Shown piece after piece: positions 1 through 6,118 of a stretch of 11,042 nt of DNA. Source of the DNA: a bacterium (lineage in GTDB: Bacteria; Bacteroidota; Bacteroidia; Bacteroidales; Bacteroidaceae); NCBI GenBank assembly GCA_004562975.1, contig SFQP01000060.1:1-11042 (forward strand). Direction: 5' to 3'. Position numbers and translations under genes: made by a program. The first letter of the stretch is position 1. Each line of letters opens with the position of its first letter. Below the pieces are notes generated by a model. It was not told where the DNA came from and ran no database searches. It saw only the letters and a list, made by a program, of their open reading frames with translations.

Positions 1-129
1 GTATTGCGCCAGCTCGAAAGGCTCGCTGCCGTGGAATACCAAAAACAGGATGCCGCCTACGAAGGCCACGAGGCAAGCGATGCTGACTCCCCAGCGAAGG
101 GTGCGCGAGATGAGTAACTGTATGTCCAT
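1..129 (-). CDS. DUF1634-type small membrane protein, N-terminal part only
   Basis: Only the first 43 codons lie in the window; the gene runs off the left edge. The reading starts MDIQLLISRTLRWGVSIA and continues into a hydrophobic stretch (about residues 13-30, VSIACLVAFVGGILFLVF), then HGSEPFELAQY at the edge. A short cytoplasmic N-terminus, one early membrane helix and a position directly after a TauE/SafE permease match the DUF1634 family, which is often encoded next to such permeases. The family assignment comes from context and this short stretch, so it is tentative. The start lies 29 bases after the permease stop on the same strand, so the two genes probably share a transcript. No Shine-Dalgarno sequence is visible. 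Molecular function is unknown; an accessory role for the permease is an inference. Confidence 0.7.
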   Translation of the reverse strand, partial: MDIQLLISRTLRWGVSIACLVAFVGGILFLVFHGSEPFELAQY

Positions 130-158
130 GGAATGAATTGTTTTCGGTGAGATGAAAA

Positions 159-923
159 TCAATAGGCTCCGCTAAAGCCCTGCCAAATCATGTTCAGCGC
201 CACCAAGGTGATGGCTACGCAGAAAATCTGCCGCAACACGCGGACGTTCATCCGTTTCAGCAGCCGTGCCCCGGTGAGTGCCCCAAAGAGCACTCCGATC
301 ATCACGGGGCAGGCTATGCCCGGCGCGATGATGCCCCGCTGCACGTACACCACAGCCGAGGCGCAGGCCGTTACGCCCATCATGAAGTTCGACATGCCGA
401 GAATGCCCGACAGCACCCCAGCCACGTACATCACGCCAAAGCCGCCGCCCACGTTCTTCAGCTCATACACCTTGAGCGACCCGTCCTTTTGCGGCCACGT
501 GCCGAAGAGCTTCAGCCGGCGTGCCGTTTCGCTGCCCACCACGCCTTCGTGGTCGCTCTTGCGCCGTTGCTGCATGGCGGCGGTCAGGAGGAGCACACAG
601 CCGTAGATGATGGCAATGATGTTGTTGTTGAGCCACACGGCCACCGCTGCGCCGCACACGGCACCGATGGTGGTAGCTATTTCGAGGAACATGCCGAGCC
701 GCACGTTGGTGATGCCTTCTTTGACATAGGCCGAGCCTGAACCGCTCGATGTGGCGATGGAAGCCACCAGAGCTGCACCGATGGCATAGTGGAAGTCAAC
801 ACCAAAGCCCAGCGTCAGCACGGGGATGACCACCACGCCGCCGCCCAGACCGGTGAGCGAGCCTAACAGACCTGCGCTGTAGGCCGCCAAGAGGAGGATG
901 AGAGTAAATGCAAGAACTGTCAT
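159..923 (-). CDS. TauE/SafE (TSUP) family membrane permease, possibly with an internal deletion
   Basis: A 254-residue, very hydrophobic protein of the TSUP family, inner-membrane permeases that typically export sulfite, sulfoacetate or related organosulfur anions; the substrate here cannot be read from sequence. The first family repeat is clear: GLLGSLTGLGGGVVVIPVL at about residues 18-36, followed by AIGAALVASIATSSGSGSAY. A hydrophilic loop (about residues 118-155, QQRRKSDHEGVVG to KVYELKN) separates the two halves. The second half has GGGFGVMYVAGVLSGILGM, then jumps straight to SNFMMGVTACASAVVY. As I recall the family, about 25 residues normally lie between these two blocks (a second glycine-rich motif plus a segment ending in a Ser/Thr-rich turn). 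This copy therefore seems shortened in frame at residues 176-178 (plus-strand 389-398). The start ATG at 923 leads directly into a membrane helix. The DUF1634-type gene follows after 29 bases. Confidence 0.85.
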   Translation of the reverse strand: MTVLAFTLILLLAAYSAGLLGSLTGLGGGVVVIPVLTLGFGVDFHYAIGAALVASIATSSGSGSAYVKEGITNVRLGMFLEIATTIGAVCGAAVAVWLNNNIIAIIYGCVLLLTAAMQQRRKSDHEGVVGSETARRLKLFGTWPQKDGSLKVYELKNVGGGFGVMYVAGVLSGILGMSNFMMGVTACASAVVYVQRGIIAPGIACPVMIGVLFGALTGARLLKRMNVRVLRQIFCVAITLVALNMIWQGFSGAY

Positions 924-968
924 GGGATGAGAAAGGTTGTTTTCGGGAAAGTCCTTGGCCGTTTACAC

Positions 969-1067
969 AAAAAAGTTGAAGAGTCTGCGAGCCGGAAACA
1001 AGCCTTTTGCTTGTTTGGGTTACCCCTTACGGCCCGATGTGCCGTTTCAGCTCATAAACTCTTCAAC
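969..1067 (-). terminator. Nested inverted repeat ending in T6, likely terminator after the RlpA gene
   Basis: Plus-strand 975-984 (GTTGAAGAGT) and 1058-1067 (ACTCTTCAAC) form a perfect 10-bp inverted repeat. In minus-strand RNA the closing arm is followed immediately by six U (A969-A974 on the plus strand). Inside are two further hairpins: 996-1003 with 1009-1016 (AAACAAGC/GCTTGTTT, 8 bp, 5-base loop) and 1029-1033 with 1041-1045 (ACGGC/GCCGT, 7-base loop). The result is a branched fold of about 93 nt with a U-run on the minus strand only, lying between the RlpA stop and the TSUP start. Termination of the RlpA transcript is the simplest reading. An attenuator for the permease operon or a small RNA would fit equally well by position. 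Confidence 0.55.
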
Positions 1068-1124
1068 CATTCTGTCAACGCACCTTTTGGCCGTAGCCTT
1101 AGGGTGGGTGGGGCCGCTGTCCCT

Positions 1125-1664
1125 TTATATAATGAATTTGTGTTGGTTTATTCTTGGCTTGCCTTCTGCGAATGCGCTGTCAGCTTCGTGTCGAGGATGC
1201 GGTAGCGCGGCTGGTTCTGCTGTTGCAGCTTGGCCAGGTGTTCTTGGCGTGCTTTCTCGCCGCGTGTTCTTGTCCGGTCCTTTGATCATGTTGCGGTTCT
1301 TCACGTGGCCCACGGTCTTAACTTCCACGGGAGCCACTCCCATCGAAACCATGCCCAACTCCTTGGCCGCAGCCATGGAGAGGTCTACCACTCTGCCGCG
1401 AACGAACGGGCCCCGGTCGGTAACGCGCACCACTACCTCTTTGCCGTTTTTCTTATTGGTTACTTTGAGCAAGGTTCCGAAGGGGAGCGTGCGGTGAGCG
1501 CAGGTCAGACTGTCCTTGTGGTAGCGCGAGCCGTCGCTGGTGATGCGTCCGTGGAAACCGTTGCCGTAGAAAGATGCCTTGCCATGCGTTTGTGCCAGGC
1601 AAGTGTTGCTCCATGCGATAGTGATCAGTGTTGCTAAGAAAAAGATTGCTTTTTTAATCGTCAT
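1125..1664 (-). CDS. rlpA: RlpA-like secreted double-psi beta-barrel protein (septal ring lytic transglycosylase family)
   Basis: The 179-residue protein starts [17 protein letters not shown], a signal peptide with likely cleavage after CLA (residues 22-24); no convincing lipobox is seen. An in-frame ATG 63 bases upstream would add a basic stretch before the signal peptide, so I chose 1664. The RlpA double-psi barrel spans about residues 28-105: [51 protein letters not shown]. His57, Asp83 (DRGPF) and Asp94 (VDLS) are present. The Glu of the usual TASGE motif is Ser46 here (SDGSRY). The C-terminal 70 residues are polar, rich in Pro, Arg and Ala, and carry no SPOR domain. Family members cleave naked glycan strands during daughter-cell separation; whether this variant is catalytic is uncertain. 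A long GC-rich leader lies upstream and a terminator-like structure downstream. Confidence 0.85.
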   Translation of the reverse strand: MTIKKAIFFLATLITIAWSNTCLAQTHGKASFYGNGFHGRITSDGSRYHKDSLTCAHRTLPFGTLLKVTNKKNGKEVVVRVTDRGPFVRGRVVDLSMAAAKELGMVSMGVAPVEVKTVGHVKNRNMIKGPDKNTRRESTPRTPGQAATAEPAALPHPRHEADSAFAEGKPRINQHKFII

Positions 1665-1678
1665 TTGTTTTGTTTTGC

Positions 1679-1990
1679 CACGAGGACTGCGGGAAGTCTT
1701 ATTGCGTAGGTGTCGTTTCTCACGCACAGCCTTAGCAGGGGCTGCGTGGCACCTATATGTGTGCGCAATATATCAAGATGTGCAGTGTGCGTACAAGCCT
1801 TGGCTCACGCTTCACCGGGGACAGCGGGCAACGGCGGGCAATCCGGCCGTTTGGCATCCACTTCCGAGGCAGTGGGTTGAGCATGTTTCCGCTTCGTGCA
1901 GGACTTGCAGCCGTGGGGTCGGGAAGCACTGTCCGATGACCCGCCGACAGCCTGTGGAAGTTGGTAAACGGCTCTCCTCGTGAGGTTTAC
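1679..1990 (-). ncRNA. Candidate structured RNA: long 5' leader of the RlpA gene or independent RNA, family not recognised
   Basis: This GC-rich gap has no credible ORF but many helices. The strongest is a 71-base arm, 1700-1770, with stacked pairs 1700-1706/1764-1770 (TATTGCG/CGCAATA), 1707-1712/1750-1755 (TAGGTG/CACCTA), 1721-1725/1744-1748 and 1728-1731/1740-1743. Others are 1831-1835/1846-1850, 1858-1862/1871-1875, 1916-1920/1938-1942 and 1964-1969/1985-1990 (GTAAAC/GTTTAC). The loop of the last hairpin contains 1975-1982 (TCCTCGTG), which is exactly complementary to 1679-1686 (CACGAGGA), 15 bases before the RlpA start; this would make a long-range pseudoknot. The promoter at 1996-2003 would start transcription at about 1990, the edge of the first hairpin. 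No U-run follows the last helix; an A-rich spacer leads into the ATG, so a leader is likelier than a free RNA. I did not recognise RNase P, tmRNA, SRP or cobalamin motifs. Confidence 0.4.
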
Positions 1991-1995
1991 TGAGG

Positions 1996-2027
1996 CAAAG
2001 GTACGGCTTTGTAACAGCGGAAGAAAA
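1996..2027 (-). promoter_or_regulatory. Bacteroidetes-type promoter for the leader and RlpA gene
   Basis: On the minus strand TACCTTTG (plus 1996-2003) matches the TAnnTTTG -7 consensus exactly. A T-rich TTTT at plus 2024-2027, 20 bases upstream, is an acceptable -33 element. The expected start of transcription is near 1990, giving a leader of about 325 nt before the RlpA ATG at 1664. The remaining 2028-2173, up to the permease stop, is AT-richer; I see no clear hairpin terminator or gene in it. Confidence 0.5.
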
Positions 2028-2173
2028 CCTTTTTGCGTTGAAAATCAATACTTTTAACTTTTTCAACCCACCTTTTCGGGAAAATGAAAAGTGCAGTTTG
2101 AATTTTCAGGGGCTAAATCAATGTGCCAGACGCACAAAGTGGGCGGGATGGCAGCGAATGTAGCGGATTTTAA

Positions 2174-4012
2174 TCAGAAACCATAGATGGCGGGCAGTGC
2201 CACCAGCATAACCAGTCCCATAACCACTTGCAGCGGAAGTCCCACACGCAGATAATCCGCAGGCTTGTAACCGCCGGCCGACATGACCAGCGCGTTGGGC
2301 GGCGTGGAAAACGGCGAGGCAAAGCACATGCTTGCCGCCACCGTAACGGCCATGAGCATCGGTACGGCACTCACGCCCAGCGAATGGGCAGCCTGCAGCG
2401 CGATGGGAGCCATCAGCACCGCCGTCACCGTGTTCGAGATGAAGAACGTGAGGAGCGAGGTGGCCAAGTACACCGCTGCCAGCAAGGCATAAGGTCCGTA
2501 GGGCCCCACCATGTCGACCAGTCCGCCGGAGATGAAGCCCGAAGCTCCCGTCTTCTCCAATGCGGTGGACATGGGCAGCATGGCACCGAACAGTACGATG
2601 CTCTCCCAGTTGATTGTCTTGTAGGCGGCTTCCACTCCGCGCACACAGCCCGTGAAAATCATGGCTATGGCGGCCAATATGACGGCTGTGACGGGTGCAA
2701 TGGGTATGGCATCAATCGCCATCACCAGTACCATGGCAATCATGATGAGTGCGGCCAATGGAGCCTTGTAGTCCAGCGTCACCCGCTCCGCCTGTTCCTG
2801 CGGACGGCCCATCACCACCCATTCCGTGTTGTTCGGCTTGTCCAACCGCGCGATGTTGTCCCACGGCCCTTGCACCAGCAGGATGTCAGCGGCGTGGAAG
2901 TGGCGGTGTTTCAGGTCGTCCAGCAAATAAGCGTCGTGGCGGCGAATGCCCAATATGTTCAGCCCGTAGGAAGCGCGGAAGTCCGCTTCCGCCACGGTGT
3001 GTCCCACCAAGGACGAGGTGGGCAGGAGCAGCACCTCCGCCATGCCCACGTCGTAGAAGTCCAGCCGTGCCTCGTTCTTCCGTGTCGGGAGCGATGCCAG
3101 TTCGTTCTCGCTCACCAACAGCCGGATTTGTTCCGGCGCTCCCGTGAGGTACAGCACGTCGCCCGGCATCAGTTCCACGTTGGCCAGGGCAAACTGCTCC
3201 ACCCTTCGGAGCGTGCCGCCGCCTTGCGTGGCCGTGCGGCGAATTTCCACCACGTTCACCCCGTAGCGTCCGTGAATGTCCAGCTGTTTCAGCGTGCCGC
3301 CCACCATGGGCGAGGTTTCGCTGACCTTGGCCCGCGTCAGTCCCTGTGCCACCTTGTACTCGTTGGCCAACTGTTCCAGCGATTTTCCGCTGCGTGTAGT
3401 CTTTTTCCCGTCGCGCTCCTTCAGGAAACGGCGGGTGAGGGGAATGAGCGTCAGAATGCCCACCGCGATGCAGAGGATGCCCACCGGGGTGAAGGAAAAG
3501 AAACGGAGCGGTTCGTAACCTGCATTTACCAGTGCGTCGCGCACAATCAAGTTGGGCGGTGTACCGATGAGTGTGAGCATACCGCCCATGCTTCCCGCGA
3601 AAGCCAGTGGCATGAGCAGCCGGGCCGGGGAAATGTTTGCGCCACGTGCAAGGCTGACCACGATGGGCAGCATGAGTGCCACTGTACCCGTGTTGCTGAC
3701 AAATGCACCGACAAAGGCGGTGGTCAGCATGAGCAGTACGAACAGCCGGGTTTCGTTGCGGCCTGCCAGACCAAGGATGCCTGTGCCGAGTTTCTTGGCC
3801 AGCCCGGTGCTGAAGATGCCTCCGCCCACGACAAACAGGCCCGCCATCATGGCTACAATGGGGTTGGCAAAGCCGGCCAGGGCCTCTTCGGGCGTGAGTA
3901 CACCGGCAAGAATCAATGTCAGCGTGGCGCACACAGCCACCAGGTCAGAACGGATGCGGCCGCTGACAAACAAAAGGGCCGCAGCCACCAAAACAATCAG
4001 GGTAACGGTCAT
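2174..4012 (-). CDS. SLC13/DASS-family anion:sodium-type permease with two RCK_C domains
   Basis: A 612-residue inner-membrane transporter. Two membrane halves flank a soluble insert. Half one (residues 1-195) has the SNT motif at 106-108 (FVSNTGTVALMLPI) and GTPPN at 150-154. Half two (about 418-612) repeats this with SNT at 526-528 (FISNTVTAVLMAPI) and STPPN at 569-573. Paired SNT motifs mark the sodium and substrate sites of the DASS fold. The insert (about 200-415) contains two RCK_C/TrkA-C-like units (about 225-305 and 318-400; LMPGDVLYLTGAPEQ and HAADILLVQGPWDN), which usually bind small ligands and gate transport. The architecture is that of the large bacterial SLC13 permeases, some of which carry sulfate; dicarboxylates are an alternative and I cannot decide. 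The start codon is only two bases from a MITE-like palindrome, so its native upstream signals appear displaced. Length and motifs look intact. Confidence 0.88.
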   Translation of the reverse strand: MTVTLIVLVAAALLFVSGRIRSDLVAVCATLTLILAGVLTPEEALAGFANPIVAMMAGLFVVGGGIFSTGLAKKLGTGILGLAGRNETRLFVLLMLTTAFVGAFVSNTGTVALMLPIVVSLARGANISPARLLMPLAFAGSMGGMLTLIGTPPNLIVRDALVNAGYEPLRFFSFTPVGILCIAVGILTLIPLTRRFLKERDGKKTTRSGKSLEQLANEYKVAQGLTRAKVSETSPMVGGTLKQLDIHGRYGVNVVEIRRTATQGGGTLRRVEQFALANVELMPGDVLYLTGAPEQIRLLVSENELASLPTRKNEARLDFYDVGMAEVLLLPTSSLVGHTVAEADFRASYGLNILGIRRHDAYLLDDLKHRHFHAADILLVQGPWDNIARLDKPNNTEWVVMGRPQEQAERVTLDYKAPLAALIMIAMVLVMAIDAIPIAPVTAVILAAIAMIFTGCVRGVEAAYKTINWESIVLFGAMLPMSTALEKTGASGFISGGLVDMVGPYGPYALLAAVYLATSLLTFFISNTVTAVLMAPIALQAAHSLGVSAVPMLMAVTVAASMCFASPFSTPPNALVMSAGGYKPADYLRVGLPLQVVMGLVMLVALPAIYGF

Positions 4013-4014
4013 AT

Positions 4015-4214
4015 TATAGGGGTGTTCAATAAATTAGGCCGAGCTGGATGCTGGATTTTTAGAGATGACCTTTTGTAAGTGGAGGAAGGAGCATAGCGGG
4101 CTATGCGACTGACGTGACTTGCAAAAGGTCGCTCTAAAAAACAGCAGACGGCCGGAATAAGAAAAATCACTCATGGGGTATTCTTTAAAACCTAATTTAT
4201 AGAACACCCCTATA
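4015..4214. mobile_element. MITE-like imperfect palindrome with 24-bp terminal inverted repeats
   Basis: The ends, 4015-4038 and 4191-4214, are inverted copies with a single mismatch (left TATAGGGGTGTTC-A-ATAAATTAGG, right has T at the middle position). The inside continues as an imperfect palindrome: 4057-4080 pairs with 4117-4140 (one mismatch and a one-base indel, around ACCTTTTG/CAAAAGGT), and the centre is a tight 7-bp hairpin, GCATAGC/GCTATGC, at 4091-4106. About 35 bases of the right arm (4156-4190) have no partner. TATA flanks both GGGG ends and may be a target duplication or part of the repeat. No transposase is encoded, so if mobile it would move in trans. It lies two bases upstream of the permease ATG. 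A non-mobile structured regulatory element is the alternative. Confidence 0.6.
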
Positions 4215-4245
4215 TATAAATAAGGAGTGGGAAATGAAGACGGAG

Positions 4246-4253
4246 CAAAGATA
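4246..4253 (-). promoter_or_regulatory. Candidate -7 box for the DASS permease, located beyond the palindromic element
   Basis: On the minus strand this reads TATCTTTG followed by C, a textbook Bacteroidetes -7 box (TAnnTTTG). The -33 region is weak: the nearest TTG-like sequence is about 24 bases upstream. Transcription from here would start near 4240 and pass through the whole palindrome before reaching the permease ATG at 4012, giving a leader of about 225 nt dominated by a large hairpin. Confidence 0.4.
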
Positions 4254-4476
4254 GGGCTTTTCAGGTTGACGGGCCGACAAGTTTTGGGTTTATGGTTGCA
4301 GGTCGGTATGTAAAGTTTGTAGTAATAAGTTTATGATTTGAAAAAAACGGCGTGAAGAGGAGTTTTTTTTAAGTTTAAAAATCTTATAGTGAGGAGTAGG
4401 GGATAAGTTTGCTCATGCCGTCCAAACAGTATCCGTTAAACTTTTCCACTTCCAACTCCTTAACATTTCAGCAGTT

Positions 4477-4486
4477 CCCCCCCCCC
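4477..4486. repeat. Ten-C homopolymer tract upstream of mraZ
   Basis: Ten consecutive C residues in otherwise AT-rich DNA, about 135 bases upstream of the mraZ -7 box. Tracts of this length are prone to slippage during replication and also to sequencing miscounts. Its position between a possible distal promoter (4404-4411) and the main one (4619-4626) means a length change could alter spacing, but nothing shows that it does. Confidence 0.7.
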
Positions 4487-4513
4487 ACCGCTTTCCGGAT
4501 TTAACATAAGTGG

Positions 4514-4540
4514 AAAATCTTCGATGAATACGAGGATTTT
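4514..4540 (+). other. Ten-bp hairpin upstream of mraZ
   Basis: AAAATCTTCG (4514-4523) pairs with CGAGGATTTT (4531-4540) over ten positions including one G-U pair, with a 7-base loop. The U-run after the stem is short, so it would be a weak terminator at best. It lies upstream of the main mraZ promoter, so it would be transcribed only from a more distal start such as 4404-4411. The role is unknown. Confidence 0.35.
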
Positions 4541-4593
4541 TGGCGTTCAGTTCCCAATGAGTGACAAAGGACTTTGAAAATTTAGTAAGCATA

Positions 4594-4610
4594 GTGGGGA
4601 AATGTGGGGA
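4594..4610 (+). promoter_or_regulatory. Candidate MraZ operator: two GTGGGGA direct repeats with 10-base period
   Basis: GTGGGGA occurs at 4594-4600 and again at 4604-4610, ten bases apart and on one face of the helix. MraZ proteins bind direct TGGGN/GTGGG-type repeats of about 10-base period just upstream of their own gene (E. coli and Mollicutes work), so sequence, spacing and position all fit. The repeats end nine bases before the -7 box, in the region RNA polymerase would contact, consistent with autorepression. A third copy is at best degenerate (GTAAG at 4585). Confidence 0.55.
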
Positions 4611-4618
4611 ATAATCTC

Positions 4619-4626
4619 TACTTTTG
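4619..4626 (+). promoter_or_regulatory. -7 box of the dcw cluster promoter
   Basis: TACTTTTG followed by C matches the Bacteroidetes -7 consensus TAnnTTTG exactly. The expected transcript start is near 4632, about 17 bases before the mraZ ATG at 4649. No good TTTG is found at the -33 position; the MraZ-like repeats occupy that region instead. The box falls after the alternative upstream ATG at 4604, which argues against that start. Confidence 0.6.
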
Positions 4627-4648
4627 CAAGCATCACCAAATTATACCA

Positions 4649-5095
4649 ATGCGATTTACCGGTAGCATAGAAGCCAAATTGGATGCGAAGGGCCGCGTGT
4701 TCTTCCCCTCCGACTTTCGCCGCAAGCTGGCGGAGCCGGACACCACCTTGGTGCTCAAGCGCGACATCTACCAGCCGTGTTTGGTGATTTATCCGTACAG
4801 CGTGTGGGAAGCCGAAGTGGAGACCCTGCGCCAGCGGCTCAACCGCTGGGATGCCCGTCAGGCCATGCTGTTCCGGCAGTTTCTGGCCGATGTGGAAGTG
4901 TTCACGTTAGACACTTCGGGCCGCTTTCTGGTGCCACGCCGTCTGTTGCAGGCTTGCAGCATCGACCACACCGTGCGCTTTATCGGTGTTGACGACCGCG
5001 TGGAACTTTGGGGCGCGGAACAGGCCGCACAAGCCTTCCTCCAGCCCGACGACTTCGCTGCTGCCATGGAGCAGCTCATGGGACAGACTTTCTAA
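4649..5095 (+). CDS. mraZ: Transcriptional regulator MraZ
   Basis: A 148-residue protein with two SpoVT/AbrB-like (MraZ) domains. The first begins MRFTGSIEAKLDAKGRVFFP with the DAKGR signature at residues 12-16; the second has VEVFTLDTSGRFLVP with DTSGR at 88-92. MraZ forms a ring-shaped oligomer that binds direct repeats upstream of the dcw operon and tunes its expression. The start at 4649 gives the family's standard N-terminus; an in-frame ATG at 4604 would add 15 unconserved residues and lies within the putative operator and before the -7 box. Length is normal for the family. It is the first gene of the cluster; rsmH follows after 30 bases, the usual arrangement. Two GTGGGGA repeats just upstream are the likely autoregulatory site. 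Confidence 0.95.
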   Translation: MRFTGSIEAKLDAKGRVFFPSDFRRKLAEPDTTLVLKRDIYQPCLVIYPYSVWEAEVETLRQRLNRWDARQAMLFRQFLADVEVFTLDTSGRFLVPRRLLQACSIDHTVRFIGVDDRVELWGAEQAAQAFLQPDDFAAAMEQLMGQTF

Positions 5096-5125
5096 TCCCT
5101 CTCAATATTCACCCCTCTGTGCGCT

Positions 5126-6037
5126 ATGTACCACATACCCGTACTTTTGCAGCCCAGCGTCGACGGGCTTGACGTGAAGCCCGACGGCACCTACGTCGAC
5201 GTTACCTTCGGCGGCGGCGGACACAGCCGCGAGATTCTCCGACACCTCGGACCCGACGGCCATCTCTATAGTTTTGACCAGGATGCCGATGCCGAGAGCA
5301 ACATTCCGCAGGGCGATGAACGCTTCACTTTCGTTCGCAGCAACTTCCGTTATCTTACCAACTGGATGCGCTACTACGGGGTGGAGCACGTGGACGGGCT
5401 GATAGCCGACCTCGGGGTGTCGAGCCATCATTTCGATGCCGAAGAGCGCGGCTTTTCCTTCCGCTTTGACGCTCCGCTCGATATGCGCATGAACGGAAGG
5501 GCAGGGATGACGGCAGCCGACTTGGTGAACAACTACGCTGAAGACCGGCTGGCGGATGTGCTTTTCCTCTACGGCGAATTCAAGAACAGCCGTCGCCTCG
5601 CTGCGGCCATCGCCAAGGCCCGGAACGCCAGAAAGCTCGAATCCATCGAAGATTTGCTTCAGGTGGTGAAGCCCCTCATGCCCCGCGATAGGGAGAAAAA
5701 AGACTTGGCCCGCGTGTTTCAGGCATTGCGTATCGAAGTGAACCACGAGATGGACGCACTTCAAGAAATGCTCCAAGCCACGCTGCGCGTGATACGTCCC
5801 GGTGGGCGGCTCGTGGTGCTGACCTACCATTCGCTCGAAGACCGCATGGTGAAGAACTTCATCCGCGCCGGAAGGGTGGACGGAAAGGTGGAACAGGATT
5901 TCTATGGCCGCAGACTCACACCCTGGCGCGCCGTGAACAACAAGGTAATCCTGCCTTCCGAAAAAGAACAGGCGGAGAACCCTCGCAGCCGTTCGGCCAA
6001 GCTCCGCATTGCCGAGAAGCTACCCCAAGCAGAATAG
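5126..6037 (+). CDS. rsmH: 16S rRNA (cytosine(1402)-N(4))-methyltransferase RsmH (MraW)
   Basis: A 303-residue cytoplasmic S-adenosylmethionine-dependent enzyme that methylates N4 of C1402 in 16S rRNA, in the ribosomal P site. The start MYHIPVLLQPSVDGL is typical of the family. Motif I (VDVTFGGGGHS, residues 24-34) binds the cofactor; DQDADA follows at 51-56. Later conserved blocks are GLIADLGVSSHHFD, GFSFRFDAPLDMRM, ARVFQALRIEVNHE and LVVLTYHSLEDRMVKNF. The C-terminal sequence NPRSRSAKLRIAEK is also standard, so the gene looks complete. It follows mraZ by 30 bases and precedes ftsL by 81 bases of AT-rich sequence that contains a near-miss -7 box (TATATTTC) but no convincing promoter. Confidence 0.97.
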   Translation: MYHIPVLLQPSVDGLDVKPDGTYVDVTFGGGGHSREILRHLGPDGHLYSFDQDADAESNIPQGDERFTFVRSNFRYLTNWMRYYGVEHVDGLIADLGVSSHHFDAEERGFSFRFDAPLDMRMNGRAGMTAADLVNNYAEDRLADVLFLYGEFKNSRRLAAAIAKARNARKLESIEDLLQVVKPLMPRDREKKDLARVFQALRIEVNHEMDALQEMLQATLRVIRPGGRLVVLTYHSLEDRMVKNFIRAGRVDGKVEQDFYGRRLTPWRAVNNKVILPSEKEQAENPRSRSAKLRIAEKLPQAE

Positions 6038-6118
6038 CAACCATCAAACGACCATCTCCTGCCGGTTATATTTCCTATACCTATTATATATCATTAGCAC
6101 CAAGAGAAGCATATCTTC

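Larger units (their letters stand above)
4215..4593. other. AT-rich intergenic region between the divergent permease and dcw transcripts
   Basis: No ORF of credible length or composition is seen here. The stretch is clearly AT-richer than the genes around it and carries homopolymers (T8 at 4363-4370, C10 at 4477-4486). It holds a minus-strand promoter candidate (4246-4253), a plus-strand TAAGTTTG at 4404-4411 that fits the -7 consensus but lacks a good -33 partner, and a 10-bp hairpin at 4514-4540. Confidence 0.6.

Noticed and set aside
1579..1983. Open frames across the rlpA upstream gap (plus 1579-1983, minus 1812-2066)
   Set aside because: Cys/Arg-rich, no domain, no promoter or conserved start; the helix-forming pattern of the DNA explains the region better.
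1679..1990. RNase P RNA, tmRNA, SRP RNA or cobalamin riboswitch
   Set aside because: I looked for GAGGAAAGTCC and ACAGAA (RNase P), tRNA-like ends (tmRNA), the GGAAGG-type SRP core and the B12-box; none is present in convincing form on either strand. Rfam search would settle it.
2228..4078. A 616-codon open frame on the plus strand opposite the DASS permease
   Set aside because: His/Gln/Arg-rich low-quality translation with no domain; it is the antisense shadow of a real gene with strong codon bias and even runs into the palindromic element.
4604..4648. Upstream ATG at 4604 as the mraZ start
   Set aside because: It adds 15 unconserved residues, lies inside the repeat pair and precedes the -7 box, so it would not be on the mRNA.
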